Part shown: piece after piece, positions 1 to 9,472 of the stretch
Numbering within the stretch: the stretch's first letter is position 1
Layout: each line of letters begins with the position of its first letter
Assembly: GCA_001940725.1 (NCBI GenBank)
Contig: MDVR01000014.1
Span: 1-27,795, forward strand
Source: Candidatus Heimdallarchaeota archaeon LC_2
Lineage (GTDB): Archaea > Asgardarchaeota > Heimdallarchaeia > Heimdallarchaeales > Kariarchaeaceae
Length of the DNA: 27,795 bases
Reading direction: 5' to 3'
Notes under the pieces: generated by a model
Told to the model about the DNA's origin: nothing
Databases searched by the model: none
The model's input: only the letters and a program-made list of their open reading frames with translations
Program-made: the position numbers and the translations under genes

Positions 1-614
1 TTGAAATGTTTTGCTGACTCTCTAGCAAGCATATTCACTTTTCTTTGATCCATCCCTAATTGGCAGATATCGATATTCATATAGAAGATGTCCACTGTTT
101 GCATCATACTGTATAATATTTGTGAGGTTTTGAGATCATAGCTCTCATTTCTACCCATGATTTGTGTAGTTCTAATCGATCGTTTAAGAGTAGTTTTCAT
201 ACTAACTTGAAGAACGCTTTCCCAATATTTTGGGTCTTTAACTAGTTCAGATGCCCATCGAAACTCAACATTGTCGAGGTCCATATCACATGCCTTCCAA
301 ACCTCAATGAAATATTCTCCAATTTTTTTGATGATATCGAGATCTCCACCAAATTTTTCATTAGCTGCAGCATGCCAATCTGCAACTAGAAAAATAAATT
401 TTACACCAGCTTTTGTTAATTTATTTACATTAATTGCTCTTAACAATCCCTGTGCAATATGTATTCTACCAGAAGGTTCAAAACCGTCGTAGGCATAAAT
501 CGGTAGATTGTTTGAAAGTTTTGATGTGAATAGCTCATGTAATTCATCAACATCGATAATCTCTTCTCCGACCTCTTTTACTAGGTTTACTCTTTCCTCA
601 ACTGACAGTGGCAT
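1..614 (-). CDS. tyrS: Tyrosyl-tRNA synthetase, N-terminal part (runs off the left edge)
   Basis: Charges tRNA-Tyr with tyrosine in the cytoplasm. I translated the reverse strand from the ATG at 614, giving 204 codons before the window ends; the C-terminal half with the KMSKS-type loop is outside. A class I HIGH-type signature appears as GFEPSGRIHIAQG near residues 44-56. Further in are VADWHAA, IEVWKACDMDLDNVEF, QIMGRNES and QLGMDQRKVNMLARE, the last being the tyrosine/ATP pocket region of archaeal-eukaryal TyrRS. From memory, the wording is closest to the plant/protist cytosolic type rather than the short archaeal type. An AAGGA lies about 10 nt before the start. It is transcribed divergently from the kinase-fold gene at 773. 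The identification is firm; the plant-like affinity is a by-eye judgement. Confidence 0.93.
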   Translation of the reverse strand, partial: MPLSVEERVNLVKEVGEEIIDVDELHELFTSKLSNNLPIYAYDGFEPSGRIHIAQGLLRAINVNKLTKAGVKFIFLVADWHAAANEKFGGDLDIIKKIGEYFIEVWKACDMDLDNVEFRWASELVKDPKYWESVLQVSMKTTLKRSIRTTQIMGRNESYDLKTSQILYSMMQTVDIFYMNIDICQLGMDQRKVNMLARESAKHF

Positions 615-772
615 ATCTAAATTATCCTTACATTTCTATGTTAAAATGCTTGAGATTAGAACAACAACACTTCTTTGACATTTCAAAATTGAATGATCAG
701 TATGCACAATCGAACTATTTTAAGACTAGGAGAAAATAAAATGAATAGTTTATAATTCACACAGGTGATGGC

Positions 773-1588
773 ATGAAAGAAATTGCAAGGATTGAAGAAA
801 TTACTGGTTGTAAAAATTTGGTCCTATTAGAAGTTGGGATGTCAACCACTAAATTCAAAGGTATCTATAAAGGTAAACCTATTCTAGTTAGGCGTTTTCA
901 TGAGCGAGATTATTATGGTAATAGGTTTAAAAGAGAGAATTTTATTCTTAAATTTCTAGAAAACATTTCTAATTCTAATCTTGTATTTCCCAAAATTATC
1001 AAAGAATTTCCTGATCATGATATCCATGTCCTTTCTTGGATTGAAGGTGAATCTTTAGATAACGTAGCGATCTCAGAGACCAAGAAATATGAAATAGTCA
1101 AATCCATTTGGGAGACAATTACAAAATTACCAGAACCTAACGATTTCAAATTCAATCATTTTAGAGATATTAGAATGCTTACTGAAGATGAATCTAAAAT
1201 TATGAATATATCGAAAACCATTTTTCTTAATCTAAAAGATAAAATTTGGAAATCGTTCAATAAATCAATAATTAAAAAACATTCTAGATCAATAATACAT
1301 GGAGATTTACATGATGGGAATATAATTGTTATTAATTTAGAAAAAAATCAATTTGGCGTTATTGATTGGGAATTTGCATCGATAGGATCAAAATATTTTG
1401 ATCTAGCCTATTATTGCACATACTCCAATCGAGATTATCCTAGTGAATATTTAGATGAAATGAGGCCTTGGGAGGACATTATTAAACTCTTGATTACTCA
1501 CTGGTTTCTTTCGAATTTTGATAATTACCCATCAGAAGCAAAACAATGGTTAGATACCCTCAGAAAAGAAATAATGGTTAGCACCTAA
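773..1588 (+). CDS. APH/choline-kinase-fold phosphotransferase
   Basis: A 271-residue protein of the aminoglycoside phosphotransferase / choline kinase superfamily. The catalytic (Brenner) motif HGDLHDGN is at residues 176-183, giving the catalytic Asp178 and metal-binding Asn183. The metal-binding Asp comes in IDWEFASIGS, with D198. The N-lobe contains ILVRRFH, whose Arg occupies the usual ATP-binding Lys region. The length matches single-domain APH-like kinases. The start is fixed by a perfect GGTGAT Shine-Dalgarno sequence three bases before the ATG. The substrate cannot be told: family members phosphorylate antibiotics, choline, sugars, nucleosides or proteins. There is no resistance-gene context. 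It stands alone between tyrS (divergent) and the surface-protein gene. Confidence 0.85.
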   Translation: MKEIARIEEITGCKNLVLLEVGMSTTKFKGIYKGKPILVRRFHERDYYGNRFKRENFILKFLENISNSNLVFPKIIKEFPDHDIHVLSWIEGESLDNVAISETKKYEIVKSIWETITKLPEPNDFKFNHFRDIRMLTEDESKIMNISKTIFLNLKDKIWKSFNKSIIKKHSRSIIHGDLHDGNIIVINLEKNQFGVIDWEFASIGSKYFDLAYYCTYSNRDYPSEYLDEMRPWEDIIKLLITHWFLSNFDNYPSEAKQWLDTLRKEIMVST

Positions 1589-1644
1589 GTTTTCATCAAA
1601 TTTTGAAAAATACTAATTGATCGATTGTTATAGGTGAAAACTTC

Positions 1645-1651
1645 TATAAAG
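1645..1651 (+). promoter_or_regulatory. TATA box for the gene at 1673
   Basis: TATAAAG lies about 25-26 nt upstream of the GTG start at 1673, the standard archaeal TATA-to-start-site distance. No Shine-Dalgarno sequence precedes that GTG, so the mRNA is probably leaderless and begins at or next to the start codon. Confidence 0.6.
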
Positions 1652-1667
1652 AATAAATTTTCCTCTT

Positions 1668-1687
1668 TATAGGTGAAATCACCTATA
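1668..1687. repeat. 20-bp palindrome over the start codon (candidate operator)
   Basis: TATAGGTGA-AA-TCACCTATA is a perfect inverted repeat with 9-nt arms and a 2-nt centre. It covers the GTG start at 1673 and the predicted transcription start. A half-site copy, TATAGGTGAAA, lies at 1629-1639, just upstream of the TATA box. The layout suits a repressor that blocks the promoter. The winged-helix protein encoded at 2423 in the same operon is the obvious candidate to bind it (inference). Confidence 0.6.
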
Positions 1688-2416
1688 TTCTATTTTATAA
1701 TTACCTTTTTACTATTGTTTTCGGTAACAAATTCCATTGTTGCTCATGAAGAACACCGTCCTGAAGGGCCGACAAGTCTTATTTATGATGTGACTTTTTC
1801 TAATGAAGCTAATAACATATGGTACGATTCTATTTTAAATGAGGCTTCAACTTATCATATATTAAATAATACACAAGTTTTACTGAATGTGACTGAGATC
1901 TCAGATCCTCAATCGTCCTATGATATAACAATCGGTAATGTTACTAAAACTGACGTCCCAGATTATATGGTAGAGGAAGTATTAGCATTGGGATATTATT
2001 CTTTACCAAGAACATTTGGCTTTATTGCAAATACAACTTGGTTGGATACTAAAGCCGCATTAGAAGTCTTTGCAGATGGGAATACTGACTTTCAACTAAC
2101 CGAATTTTCTTTTCCTAGAGAAACCTTGCTAGGGGGCGAATTGCATACAACCCTTATAGAATACAGTGATAGCTTTCAATCTACTTCTTTAGTTTATGAA
2201 CAAGAATCTGGAATATTACTTAGAATGAATTCCACAGCCGGAGGATTTAGTCTATCAATGTCAATTCAATCAATTAATGATAATACTGAATATTATTTTG
2301 AAGAAGATACTACTTCATCAACAACAACCGATGATACTCCGATATCAATATTTTTTTCTTTAATAGGTGTTTCATTCTTATTTTACTTGTTCAAACGAAA
2401 CTCAAAATTTAATTGA
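1673..2416 (+). CDS. Secreted, C-terminally anchored surface protein of unknown function
   Basis: 247 residues, not recognised as a named family. Residues 1-24 are a signal peptide with a hydrophobic core (FYFIITFLLLF) and an Ala-containing cleavage region before HEEHRPEG. The body is beta-rich with many N-x-S/T sequons. Near the end is an acidic Thr-rich linker (TTSSTTTDDT), then one hydrophobic segment (ISIFFSLIGVSFLFYLF) and a short basic tail (KRNSKFN). This is the layout of archaeal cell-surface proteins that are membrane-anchored or processed by an archaeosortase; a PGF motif is absent. The GTG start has no Shine-Dalgarno sequence but a well-placed TATA box. An in-frame GTG at 1634 is excluded by a TAG at 1670. 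It is followed 6 nt later by a winged-helix regulator, so the two are probably co-transcribed. Confidence 0.7.
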   Translation: MKSPIFYFIITFLLLFSVTNSIVAHEEHRPEGPTSLIYDVTFSNEANNIWYDSILNEASTYHILNNTQVLLNVTEISDPQSSYDITIGNVTKTDVPDYMVEEVLALGYYSLPRTFGFIANTTWLDTKAALEVFADGNTDFQLTEFSFPRETLLGGELHTTLIEYSDSFQSTSLVYEQESGILLRMNSTAGGFSLSMSIQSINDNTEYYFEEDTTSSTTTDDTPISIFFSLIGVSFLFYLFKRNSKFN

Positions 2417-2422
2417 TTAGTT

Positions 2423-3040
2423 ATGTCTAAGAATATTTTTGGTAAACACAATTCATCATTAATTGTGTTAACCTTAATGATTTTAGGAATCAAGTCAATT
2501 GGTAGATATGAATTATCAAAATACCTGAATCAATCAATAGCTAAAACAAGGTCATTATTAAATTTATTAGTTAATCAAAATATTGCGACCACAAGTGGAA
2601 AATCATCAGGTAAAAAAGGAACATCACTAACAGAATCCGGCAATAAACTTTACCGAGATCTGTCAAAACATTTTCAATTATATATTAATCCGGATCTAGG
2701 GGTTCTGATAAATGATTTGATACCCGAGGATAGATCGTATTCAATACTATTTTTTAATTCTGACATAACAAAAGTAACAGGTCTTTACGAAAGGGATTTA
2801 GCAGTAAGAAATGGAGCTGAGGGTTCAGTTACCCTAATAAAAATAAATAACAGTTGGCAATTCCCTGATGGATTCGATATTTCGAATAGTCTTTCAGAAA
2901 CTTTTGAAGTTTCAAAACTGTTTAATTCGTGCATAATTGTTTTTAGTAGGGAGATTTCAGATTCATGTGTGGGTGCGATTGCAGTGGCTGAATATCATCT
3001 TTATGAGGAAATAATTAATATTTTGTCAGATTATTTTTAA
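2423..3040 (+). CDS. Winged-helix transcriptional regulator with C-terminal effector-like domain
   Basis: 205 residues. Residues about 10-80 form a winged helix-turn-helix: ELSKYLNQSIAKTRSLLNLLVNQ is the HTH, and SGKKGTSLTESGNKLYRDL fits the wing and third helix seen in archaeal regulators. The remaining 120 residues form a mixed alpha/beta domain (GLYERDLAVRNGAEGSVTLIK, then SWQFPDG) that probably senses a ligand or mediates dimerisation. It resembles DUF4443-type archaeal regulators, but I cannot confirm the family. The start lies 6 nt after the stop of the surface-protein gene, so both probably share the palindrome-containing promoter at 1645-1687 and the regulator may control its own operon. 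Confidence 0.65.
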   Translation: MSKNIFGKHNSSLIVLTLMILGIKSIGRYELSKYLNQSIAKTRSLLNLLVNQNIATTSGKSSGKKGTSLTESGNKLYRDLSKHFQLYINPDLGVLINDLIPEDRSYSILFFNSDITKVTGLYERDLAVRNGAEGSVTLIKINNSWQFPDGFDISNSLSETFEVSKLFNSCIIVFSREISDSCVGAIAVAEYHLYEEIINILSDYF

Positions 3041-3055
3041 AATTCTAAGATTTCA

Positions 3056-3064
3056 TTTTTTTTT
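3056..3064 (+). terminator. T-tract terminator after the regulator gene
   Basis: A run of nine T residues starts 16 nt after the stop codon at 3040. Archaeal RNA polymerase terminates on such tracts without a hairpin. It would end the 1673-3040 operon. The rest of the gap up to 3327 holds no gene that I can support. Confidence 0.5.
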
Positions 3065-3327
3065 GGTCTGATCCGAATTTTCAACTCAAGTTGGTATAAT
3101 TTGGGTGAACTTAGGGTAATAAATGGATTGAAATTTGGTGATATTTTGGGAAAATCTATTTTAAAATATTACCTAGGTTATATTGTGTTCTTTAATTTTG
3201 TTAGGTTGTGCTATAATATGAAACTTAGGCAAATAAAATGATAATCGTTGTTAGAATTAGTTCATATCTAATATCGGACAATCATTATTTAAGAAAACTA
3301 TAAGTAAATGATTGGAATTGTTTTATT

Positions 3328-5031
3328 ATGTCGAATTCTGAAACTAAAGAGGTAACTCATATAACAGATCAAATTGGGAAAATCGAATCTAACTCCCTTG
3401 ATAGGTTTATTCAAGTCCTTGAGATCTCATTTGTTTTTTTAGTAGTATATTCATTAATTACACTTTTTGATGCAGCTTTGGATTCATTTGAATTGTACCA
3501 GCCTATTTCTGATAATTTTTTAGGAGAAGACGGGGTTGGATCCTTACGTGGTGGACAATGGGAGGCTATTGTGAGAGTTACAGTAGTTTTTAATCTATTA
3601 TTATTTGGTTTTTCTTTGTTTTTTGGAATGTGGATGCGAAAAACAAGGGATGGATGGACGTTTAATCAATTAGGATTTACTTTTAGAACTCCAAATTATT
3701 CTTTCAAAAATATAGTCCAGAGAGGATTAATATTAGGATTTCTGGTTATAGTTATTCAATATACAATAATGACAATGGTTATGTGGTATGATACTGGAAA
3801 CTTTTCAAAGGCTGTTCTTAATGTTCACACATTTTTCCAAGACGATGAGAATCGTCTTTTTACAGGGAAGGAATTACAAGCGGAATATTATTTTGGATTT
3901 ATAGAAATGGGAATAATATGGCCTTTAAGTGCTGGTTTCTTCTTTTTTGCGTATACTCACAATTCACTAGCAATAAAATTTAATCGTGGAATGGCAAATT
4001 TGCTTTCCTCGTTATTCTATGTTTATTATTTGCTCATATTTTTTATGTTACCTAATCCAGGTAAATTAGAACAAATTTTCGATTCAAAAACATGGACTAT
4101 TGGTCTAATTTCACAAATGATTGTCTTCTTCTTGATTCTTTATATATCATTTAGTGCATTTGCTGAAACAAAATCTGTAGTACTACCATTTTTATTAAAT
4201 TTTGTTCTTAATGTTGTATTGACTGCTTTTAAGGCTTTTAATTCAATTGTTTATGATGAATATACACCTCTAATGTTATTACCATATTTGATTTCTATTA
4301 TTATTTTGATAATTTATTATTTTTATAGAAGGGAGGTTTATTCTACAATCAAAAATGGTTGGAATGATATTAAATCTATTAAAGTTCCAATAACTCAAGC
4401 AATTGGGTATAGTGTACTCTTCATTAGTTTATCATTTATGGTACCGGGTCTTCTTGAATATGTCATAGCAAATCATAGCACCGATGATTTCATTTTACCA
4501 GTTGTTACTTCTGCAATCTATGTTTTAATTATAATAAGCGCATTGATAGTATTAACTTATGAACCAACCATGGTTTACGATGTTTTACTTATCAGTAACG
4601 ATGGAAGGCCAATAAGTACTCAGCTAAAATTATTTCAATCTGATGATGTGTTAATATCTGGCTTCTTTGCTGCACTTTCAACAATAAGTACAGAATTTAC
4701 AAAAGACAAATCATCATTAACATCCGTCAAAAGAGGAGATCAAGAAATTATTATAGAAGAAGGAGTGCTGACCAAAATTATTGCCTTAGTAGATAAGGAT
4801 AGGCCTTCCCTTCGTAGAACAATAAATAATCTATACAAACCTTTTGAGATTAAGGTCACAGATATTTTACAGAATTGGAATGGGGTGTCATTTGATGAAG
4901 CCGCCAGTTTGATAAAACAAGTTGGTGAGACAAAAGTTACATTTTCTATTGATCCTCAAACTAAATGGATGGCTGTATTAACAATAATATTTGCTCCACT
5001 TCTTATAATCCTACTTTCACTAATTAACTGA
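3328..5031 (+). CDS. Polytopic membrane protein: CPBP-like fold lacking catalytic residues, plus longin/roadblock-like domain
   Basis: 567 residues. About ten hydrophobic helices fill residues 27-410, a soluble domain covers about 414-535, and a last helix closes the protein at 547-566. The membrane part follows the CPBP (CAAX protease and bacteriocin-processing) pattern: LGFTFRTPNYSFKNIVQRG before a helix, GFIEMGIIWPLSAGFFFF where EExxxR normally sits, and ETKSVVLPFLLNFVLNVV where the HxxxN helix sits. The Glu pair and catalytic His residues are missing, so it is probably not a protease. The soluble part (VYDVLLISNDGRPIST, DDVLISGFFAALSTISTEF, GDQEIIIEEGVLTKIIALVDK) has the strand-strand-helix pattern of longin/roadblock-like sensor domains common in Asgard archaea. 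The function is unknown, perhaps membrane signalling or GTPase docking. Both domain calls are by eye. Confidence 0.6.
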   Translation: MSNSETKEVTHITDQIGKIESNSLDRFIQVLEISFVFLVVYSLITLFDAALDSFELYQPISDNFLGEDGVGSLRGGQWEAIVRVTVVFNLLLFGFSLFFGMWMRKTRDGWTFNQLGFTFRTPNYSFKNIVQRGLILGFLVIVIQYTIMTMVMWYDTGNFSKAVLNVHTFFQDDENRLFTGKELQAEYYFGFIEMGIIWPLSAGFFFFAYTHNSLAIKFNRGMANLLSSLFYVYYLLIFFMLPNPGKLEQIFDSKTWTIGLISQMIVFFLILYISFSAFAETKSVVLPFLLNFVLNVVLTAFKAFNSIVYDEYTPLMLLPYLISIIILIIYYFYRREVYSTIKNGWNDIKSIKVPITQAIGYSVLFISLSFMVPGLLEYVIANHSTDDFILPVVTSAIYVLIIISALIVLTYEPTMVYDVLLISNDGRPISTQLKLFQSDDVLISGFFAALSTISTEFTKDKSSLTSVKRGDQEIIIEEGVLTKIIALVDKDRPSLRRTINNLYKPFEIKVTDILQNWNGVSFDEAASLIKQVGETKVTFSIDPQTKWMAVLTIIFAPLLIILLSLIN

Positions 5032-5084
5032 TTTCGAAATTTATTTGTTACTTAATTTATTTTAAGATTAAATTTTAAGAATTC

Positions 5085-7286
5085 TTACGAATAATCATCT
5101 GCAATGGTGGATTGTTTACCTGCTTCCTTCTTGATTTTCATTTCAATTTTCTCATAGTATTCCTGAGCCGCAGGCGTCATAGTTGCATGTACTCTCTGAC
5201 GTGCCGCAACAAAATGATGTTGGGAAACCCTGTCAGCTTCAATATTTTCTCTGAGTGCAAGTAATCCCGCTTCTCGACATAGAGCTTCAATATCGGATCC
5301 AACAAATCCATCGAGATCTCTTGATAACTCTTCCAAATTAACATCGTCATCTAATGGCATTTTTTCGGTATAAATATCCAAGATTTCAGATCTACCTTCA
5401 AAATCGGGAGGTTTTACATATACTAATCTATCAAATCTTCCAGGTCTTAATAAAGCTGGATCTACAATATCAGGTCGATTGGTGCTTGCAAGAACTACTA
5501 CATTATTTAATGACTCTAACCCATCAATTTCAGTCAATAATTGAGAAATCATACGCTCTGTCACTGATGAATCTCCAGACATACCCCTTCTTGAGGCGAT
5601 AGAATCAATCTCATCAAAGAAAATTATTGCAGGTGAAGCTTGTCTAGCTTTTCTAAATATTTCTCTAATACCTTTCTCAGATTCACCAACCCATTTAGAC
5701 AATAATTCTGGTCCTTTAATTGAAATGAAATTTGACTCTGACTCGTTTGCCACCGCTTTGGCTAGCATAGTTTTACCAGTTCCAGGAGGGCCATAAAGTA
5801 GAATACCTGCTGGTGGGGTAATACCCATTCTTGTAAATGCTTCAGGAGATTTGATAGGCCATTCAACGGTTTCCTTCAGATCTTGAATTACTGAATCTAA
5901 ACCTCCAATCTCACTATAATTTACATTTGGTATTTCAACAAAAACTTCCCTCAGTGCAGAAGGAGTAATTTCTTTTGCAGCTTCAGAAAAATCATCATTT
6001 GTAACTTCCATTGAATCTAATATTTCAGCTGGAATTGTTTCTGCCTCAAGATCAATTTGAGGTAAGAATCTTCTTAAAGTTCTCATTGCGGATTCTCTAG
6101 TAAGTGCTTGTAAATCTGCACCCACCATACCATGTGATACCTCTGCATAATAATTAAGATCAACATCTTCTGCTAATGGCATACCTCTAGTGTGAATTTG
6201 TAGAATGCTTTTTCTCCCTTCCACATTCGGGACACCAATTTCAATTTCTCTATCAAAACGACCTGGTCTTCTAAGAGCAGGATCAACACCACTAACTCGA
6301 TTAGTTGCAGCAATAACAATTACTTGTCCACGTGCTGTCATTCCATCCATTAAAGCGAGTAATTGTGCAACAACTCTTCTTTCGACTTCTCCAGTAGTTG
6401 TTTCTCGACTTGGAGCAATTGCATCAATTTCATCAAGGAAAATTATACTTGGAGCTTGTTCTTCAGCTTTTTTAAATATGGATCGTAATTTCTTTTCTGA
6501 TTCACCATAATATTTTGACATAATTTCTGGACCATTAATAACAATAAAATTAGCTTCAGATTCATGAGCTACAGCACGTGCAATTAAGGTTTTTCCAACA
6601 CCTGGAGGTCCATGAATGAGGACACCTTTTGGTGGATCGATACCTAACTTTTCAAAGAGAATGGGATGTTTAATTGGTAATTCAACCATTTCTCTTATTT
6701 TCTGCATGACATCTTCCAAACCACCAATATCTTCGTAAGATATTGCCGCTCTCCCTCCGAGTACTTCTTCAGCAGGTTTATCAGAAATTTCTATTTTTGT
6801 ATCTTCTGTTATTAACACAATTCCTTCAGGTTCACTTTGGATCACTACAAATGGATTTGCTCTTCCTAATACTGGAATCATAACCGTATCATTAGGTGTT
6901 AATGGATATCCTTTCAATTTACGACGAACAAATCTTACAAATCCAAAATCAGTTGAGAAGTTAATTTCACCAGGGGCAAATATTACACGCGTGGCTTGTT
7001 TTACATCAGCTTTACGGATGTTAATTTTTTCAGATAATGATACACCGGCATTCTTCCTAATTACACCGTCCATTCTAATGATTGGTCTGGATAAATCTTC
7101 AGGATAAGCAGGCCATGCAACTGCTGCGCTAATTTGCTTACCTTTTAATTCTACAATTTCTCCAGTTGAAATACCTATTGCATTCATTGCTTCATTATTT
7201 AGGCGGATTTTGCCTCTTATAACATCTCGACTTTTAGCCTCTGCTACTTGAAGTTCTATCCATTCATCTCCTTCTTCTACTGACAT
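5085..7286 (-). CDS. cdc48: Cdc48/VCP-type AAA+ ATPase
   Basis: Hexameric unfoldase that extracts or unfolds proteins using ATP, the archaeal homologue of p97. 733 residues. The Cdc48 N domain is at 1-190, followed by two AAA modules. D1 has Walker A GPPGVGKT (226-233), Walker B FLDEID (DE at 285-286) and an Arg-finger region RRPGRFDR. D2 has Walker A GPPGTGKT (499-506) and Walker B FFDEID (DE at 558-559). Both modules are therefore catalytically complete. The C-terminus ends DDYS, reminiscent of the p97 tail and HbYX motif but with Asp at the hydrophobic position, so proteasome docking is uncertain. An AGGAG Shine-Dalgarno sequence sits 8 nt before the ATG. The gene is monocistronic by position and converges on the membrane-protein gene. 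Confidence 0.97.
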   Translation of the reverse strand: MSVEEGDEWIELQVAEAKSRDVIRGKIRLNNEAMNAIGISTGEIVELKGKQISAAVAWPAYPEDLSRPIIRMDGVIRKNAGVSLSEKINIRKADVKQATRVIFAPGEINFSTDFGFVRFVRRKLKGYPLTPNDTVMIPVLGRANPFVVIQSEPEGIVLITEDTKIEISDKPAEEVLGGRAAISYEDIGGLEDVMQKIREMVELPIKHPILFEKLGIDPPKGVLIHGPPGVGKTLIARAVAHESEANFIVINGPEIMSKYYGESEKKLRSIFKKAEEQAPSIIFLDEIDAIAPSRETTTGEVERRVVAQLLALMDGMTARGQVIVIAATNRVSGVDPALRRPGRFDREIEIGVPNVEGRKSILQIHTRGMPLAEDVDLNYYAEVSHGMVGADLQALTRESAMRTLRRFLPQIDLEAETIPAEILDSMEVTNDDFSEAAKEITPSALREVFVEIPNVNYSEIGGLDSVIQDLKETVEWPIKSPEAFTRMGITPPAGILLYGPPGTGKTMLAKAVANESESNFISIKGPELLSKWVGESEKGIREIFRKARQASPAIIFFDEIDSIASRRGMSGDSSVTERMISQLLTEIDGLESLNNVVVLASTNRPDIVDPALLRPGRFDRLVYVKPPDFEGRSEILDIYTEKMPLDDDVNLEELSRDLDGFVGSDIEALCREAGLLALRENIEADRVSQHHFVAARQRVHATMTPAAQEYYEKIEMKIKKEAGKQSTIADDYS

Positions 7287-7320
7287 ATTAATAACTCCTA
7301 CTAACTATAATTATAAAGAT

Positions 7321-7330
7321 TTTATATATA
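7321..7330 (-). promoter_or_regulatory. TATA box of cdc48
   Basis: On the minus strand TATATATAAA lies about 40 nt before the ATG. The transcription start would be near 7300, leaving a short leader that contains the AGGAG at 7295-7299. Confidence 0.55.
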
Positions 7331-7462
7331 AAAAAGGTGTTCTATAAAGGTATAAACATAAATATGTAAGTCATTATATAGAGTGCATGAAAAATTACGA
7401 TTTATTAGTAAAGATAACAAATTCTCATAAAATTCTGTGAAGTAATAATTTTATATGAAAAT

Positions 7463-9472
7463 TCAAACTTCTTTTGCTGGTCGTTCACCATTCGATTTTT
7501 TCTCAAAACTCTGATTTGGATCACTAGCCCTCTCGAGTATAAAATTCTTGACTAGTTCCTCAGATTGAGAAGATCTTTCATTTAAAATTGAACTTTTTGC
7601 GCTAACAGTTTCCATTACTGCGGTTAATTCCTGAGCCGAAGCTGCAACTTCTTCTGCTGAAGCAGCAGTTTCTTGCGATACTGCAGCCACATTTTCAATT
7701 TTACCAGTAATATTACTAAATGTAGTTTGTAGTTGAAAAAGAACATCTCTAGAGTCCTTAGTTACCTCTTCAGTAGTCTTTTTCGATTGAGAAGCCATTT
7801 TTCTTATATTCTCACTGATTACAGCAAATCCCCTCCCAAATTCACCCGCATTAGCTGCTTCTATTGCCGTATTTAAGGCTAATATATTGGTTTGTTCTGA
7901 TAATTCATGAATTATTCTTAAATTATAATTTATTTGACTAATCACACTGTCAACCGTCTCAGAAGTTACTTGTAATTCCTCAACAATTGTTGCAATTAAT
8001 TCAGCTTGCTGCGTTGAACCCTTTGCCATAGATTGAGCAATAGCAGAAACTTCTTCAGCAGTCGCGTTAATCTCTTCTGTGTTTGAAAGAAGTTCATTGG
8101 CAGTTTCAGAAACAATGGCTGATGATCCTTTAACTTCTATAATTATATCTTTAAGGTTTTTATTCATAATTCTGAAGTTATTATGTAAAACTCCAATTTC
8201 ATCTGTTCGATTAGATTTGTAATCGCTATATGATAGATCTTGATTAGATATTTTTTCGGACCAAAATGAAATATGCTTGATAGGCCTTGATATTTGAAAA
8301 TTTGAAATAACTAGGAGTGCAAGAACAAAGCCTATTGAAAAGAGAAAACTAACCAATAACACAATGGTAATTGTATCAATCAAATTTTTAATTTGATTAC
8401 TGGAATCGTCTCTAATGGTAGTTAAGTCTGCTTCAATACCTTTTTGTTTTTCACTACTCCAACTTATTAGATTATCTAAATCCGATAAAATTTCTGTAAA
8501 TATAGTATTTAGATGTACAACTTGAGTGTTTACCGCTATCCGTTCTGAAATTAATACACTTGTTGCAAGAATTGAATTGGAATTCATATTTTCAGTTATT
8601 ATTCCAATTTCATCAATTGCATTATTGATTATAGTTTGATCATACAAATCATGATCAAAACTTTTCCCTTCTACTTCAGTAATTATAAGATTAAACTGAG
8701 CAAATAAATCTGAATAAGCCTGATTCATCGTGGATAAAAATGGGGATACTTGATCATATACACTTGAATCTATTTCATTAATTCCTAACAATGTTTGATT
8801 CACTGTTAACATATAAGTAGAGCTTGTTGTGTTTTGTTCTTGTACAGATTCAAGCAATGTTGCATTGTTATTACTGTACATCCATTGTAAAAGAGTAGAA
8901 ACCTTGTAATGTATAATATTGCTGAAATCATTAAAAGCATCAATTGAACTTGAAGAGAGATGGGTTGGAACGCTATTAAATATCAAGTCTATGCTATCAT
9001 CAAAAAGATCTAAATTTCTATCCACTAATAAGAATAAAGGTAGCATGTTTACTGCCTCAAGTTCTGGAGAATATTTATCTCTAAGAGTAACAAGTTTGGA
9101 ATCAATGAAGAAGGTTTTAGCCTGTACACTTTCGATCGATCGAGTTAGATTATTATAAATTCCTGGAGCATCAGTAATAGTATCGAAAAGATATCCTGTA
9201 TAAAGAGATTTAATGTATTCTAACTGAGCATTGAGAAGTACTGATGTGTCACTAATGTCTACCAATAACCGATTTTCTTCATTCTTAGTTTTGATTTGAC
9301 TAAATGCATCATTTGTTTCATTACTTATACTCGTTATTGAGCTAAAAATCACCGCAAATTGAAACACTAATAATGCTAAAACTACTATAAATACAAAAAA
9401 TACCTTCCAAAGTATTGATCTATTCAGAAAGAAACCTTTTGATGATGATTTACCATCAGAACTATCGGCCAT
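7463..9472 (-). CDS. Methyl-accepting chemotaxis receptor
   Basis: 669 residues with classical topology: TM1 at about 20-44, a 320-residue extracellular helical sensor domain rich in N-x-S/T sequons, TM2 at about 368-391, a HAMP linker ([18 protein letters not shown] with the conserved Pro) and a cytoplasmic signalling coiled coil at about 450-640. The hairpin tip is nearly canonical: [20 protein letters not shown] followed by [18 protein letters not shown] (about 523-560), the binding site for CheA and CheW. Flanking Ala/Glu-rich heptads such as [15 protein letters not shown] are likely methylation helices. The ligand is unknown. No cheA, cheW, cheR or archaellum gene lies in the window, so it is an orphan receptor here. 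No Shine-Dalgarno sequence is visible; a TATA-like AATATATC lies about 50 nt upstream. Confidence 0.93.
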   Translation of the reverse strand: MADSSDGKSSSKGFFLNRSILWKVFFVFIVVLALLVFQFAVIFSSITSISNETNDAFSQIKTKNEENRLLVDISDTSVLLNAQLEYIKSLYTGYLFDTITDAPGIYNNLTRSIESVQAKTFFIDSKLVTLRDKYSPELEAVNMLPLFLLVDRNLDLFDDSIDLIFNSVPTHLSSSSIDAFNDFSNIIHYKVSTLLQWMYSNNNATLLESVQEQNTTSSTYMLTVNQTLLGINEIDSSVYDQVSPFLSTMNQAYSDLFAQFNLIITEVEGKSFDHDLYDQTIINNAIDEIGIITENMNSNSILATSVLISERIAVNTQVVHLNTIFTEILSDLDNLISWSSEKQKGIEADLTTIRDDSSNQIKNLIDTITIVLLVSFLFSIGFVLALLVISNFQISRPIKHISFWSEKISNQDLSYSDYKSNRTDEIGVLHNNFRIMNKNLKDIIIEVKGSSAIVSETANELLSNTEEINATAEEVSAIAQSMAKGSTQQAELIATIVEELQVTSETVDSVISQINYNLRIIHELSEQTNILALNTAIEAANAGEFGRGFAVISENIRKMASQSKKTTEEVTKDSRDVLFQLQTTFSNITGKIENVAAVSQETAASAEEVAASAQELTAVMETVSAKSSILNERSSQSEELVKNFILERASDPNQSFEKKSNGERPAKEV

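Noticed and set aside
271..492. Plus-strand frame inside tyrS
   Set aside because: Opposite-strand shadow of a well-conserved TyrRS coding sequence. The same applies to frames opposite cdc48, rtcB, the receptor and the GltD-like gene.
773..1588. Antibiotic resistance kinase
   Set aside because: Only the general APH fold is visible; nothing in sequence or context points to an antibiotic substrate.
3328..5031. Active CPBP (CAAX-type) protease
   Set aside because: The helix pattern fits, but the Glu pair and the His residues needed for catalysis are missing.
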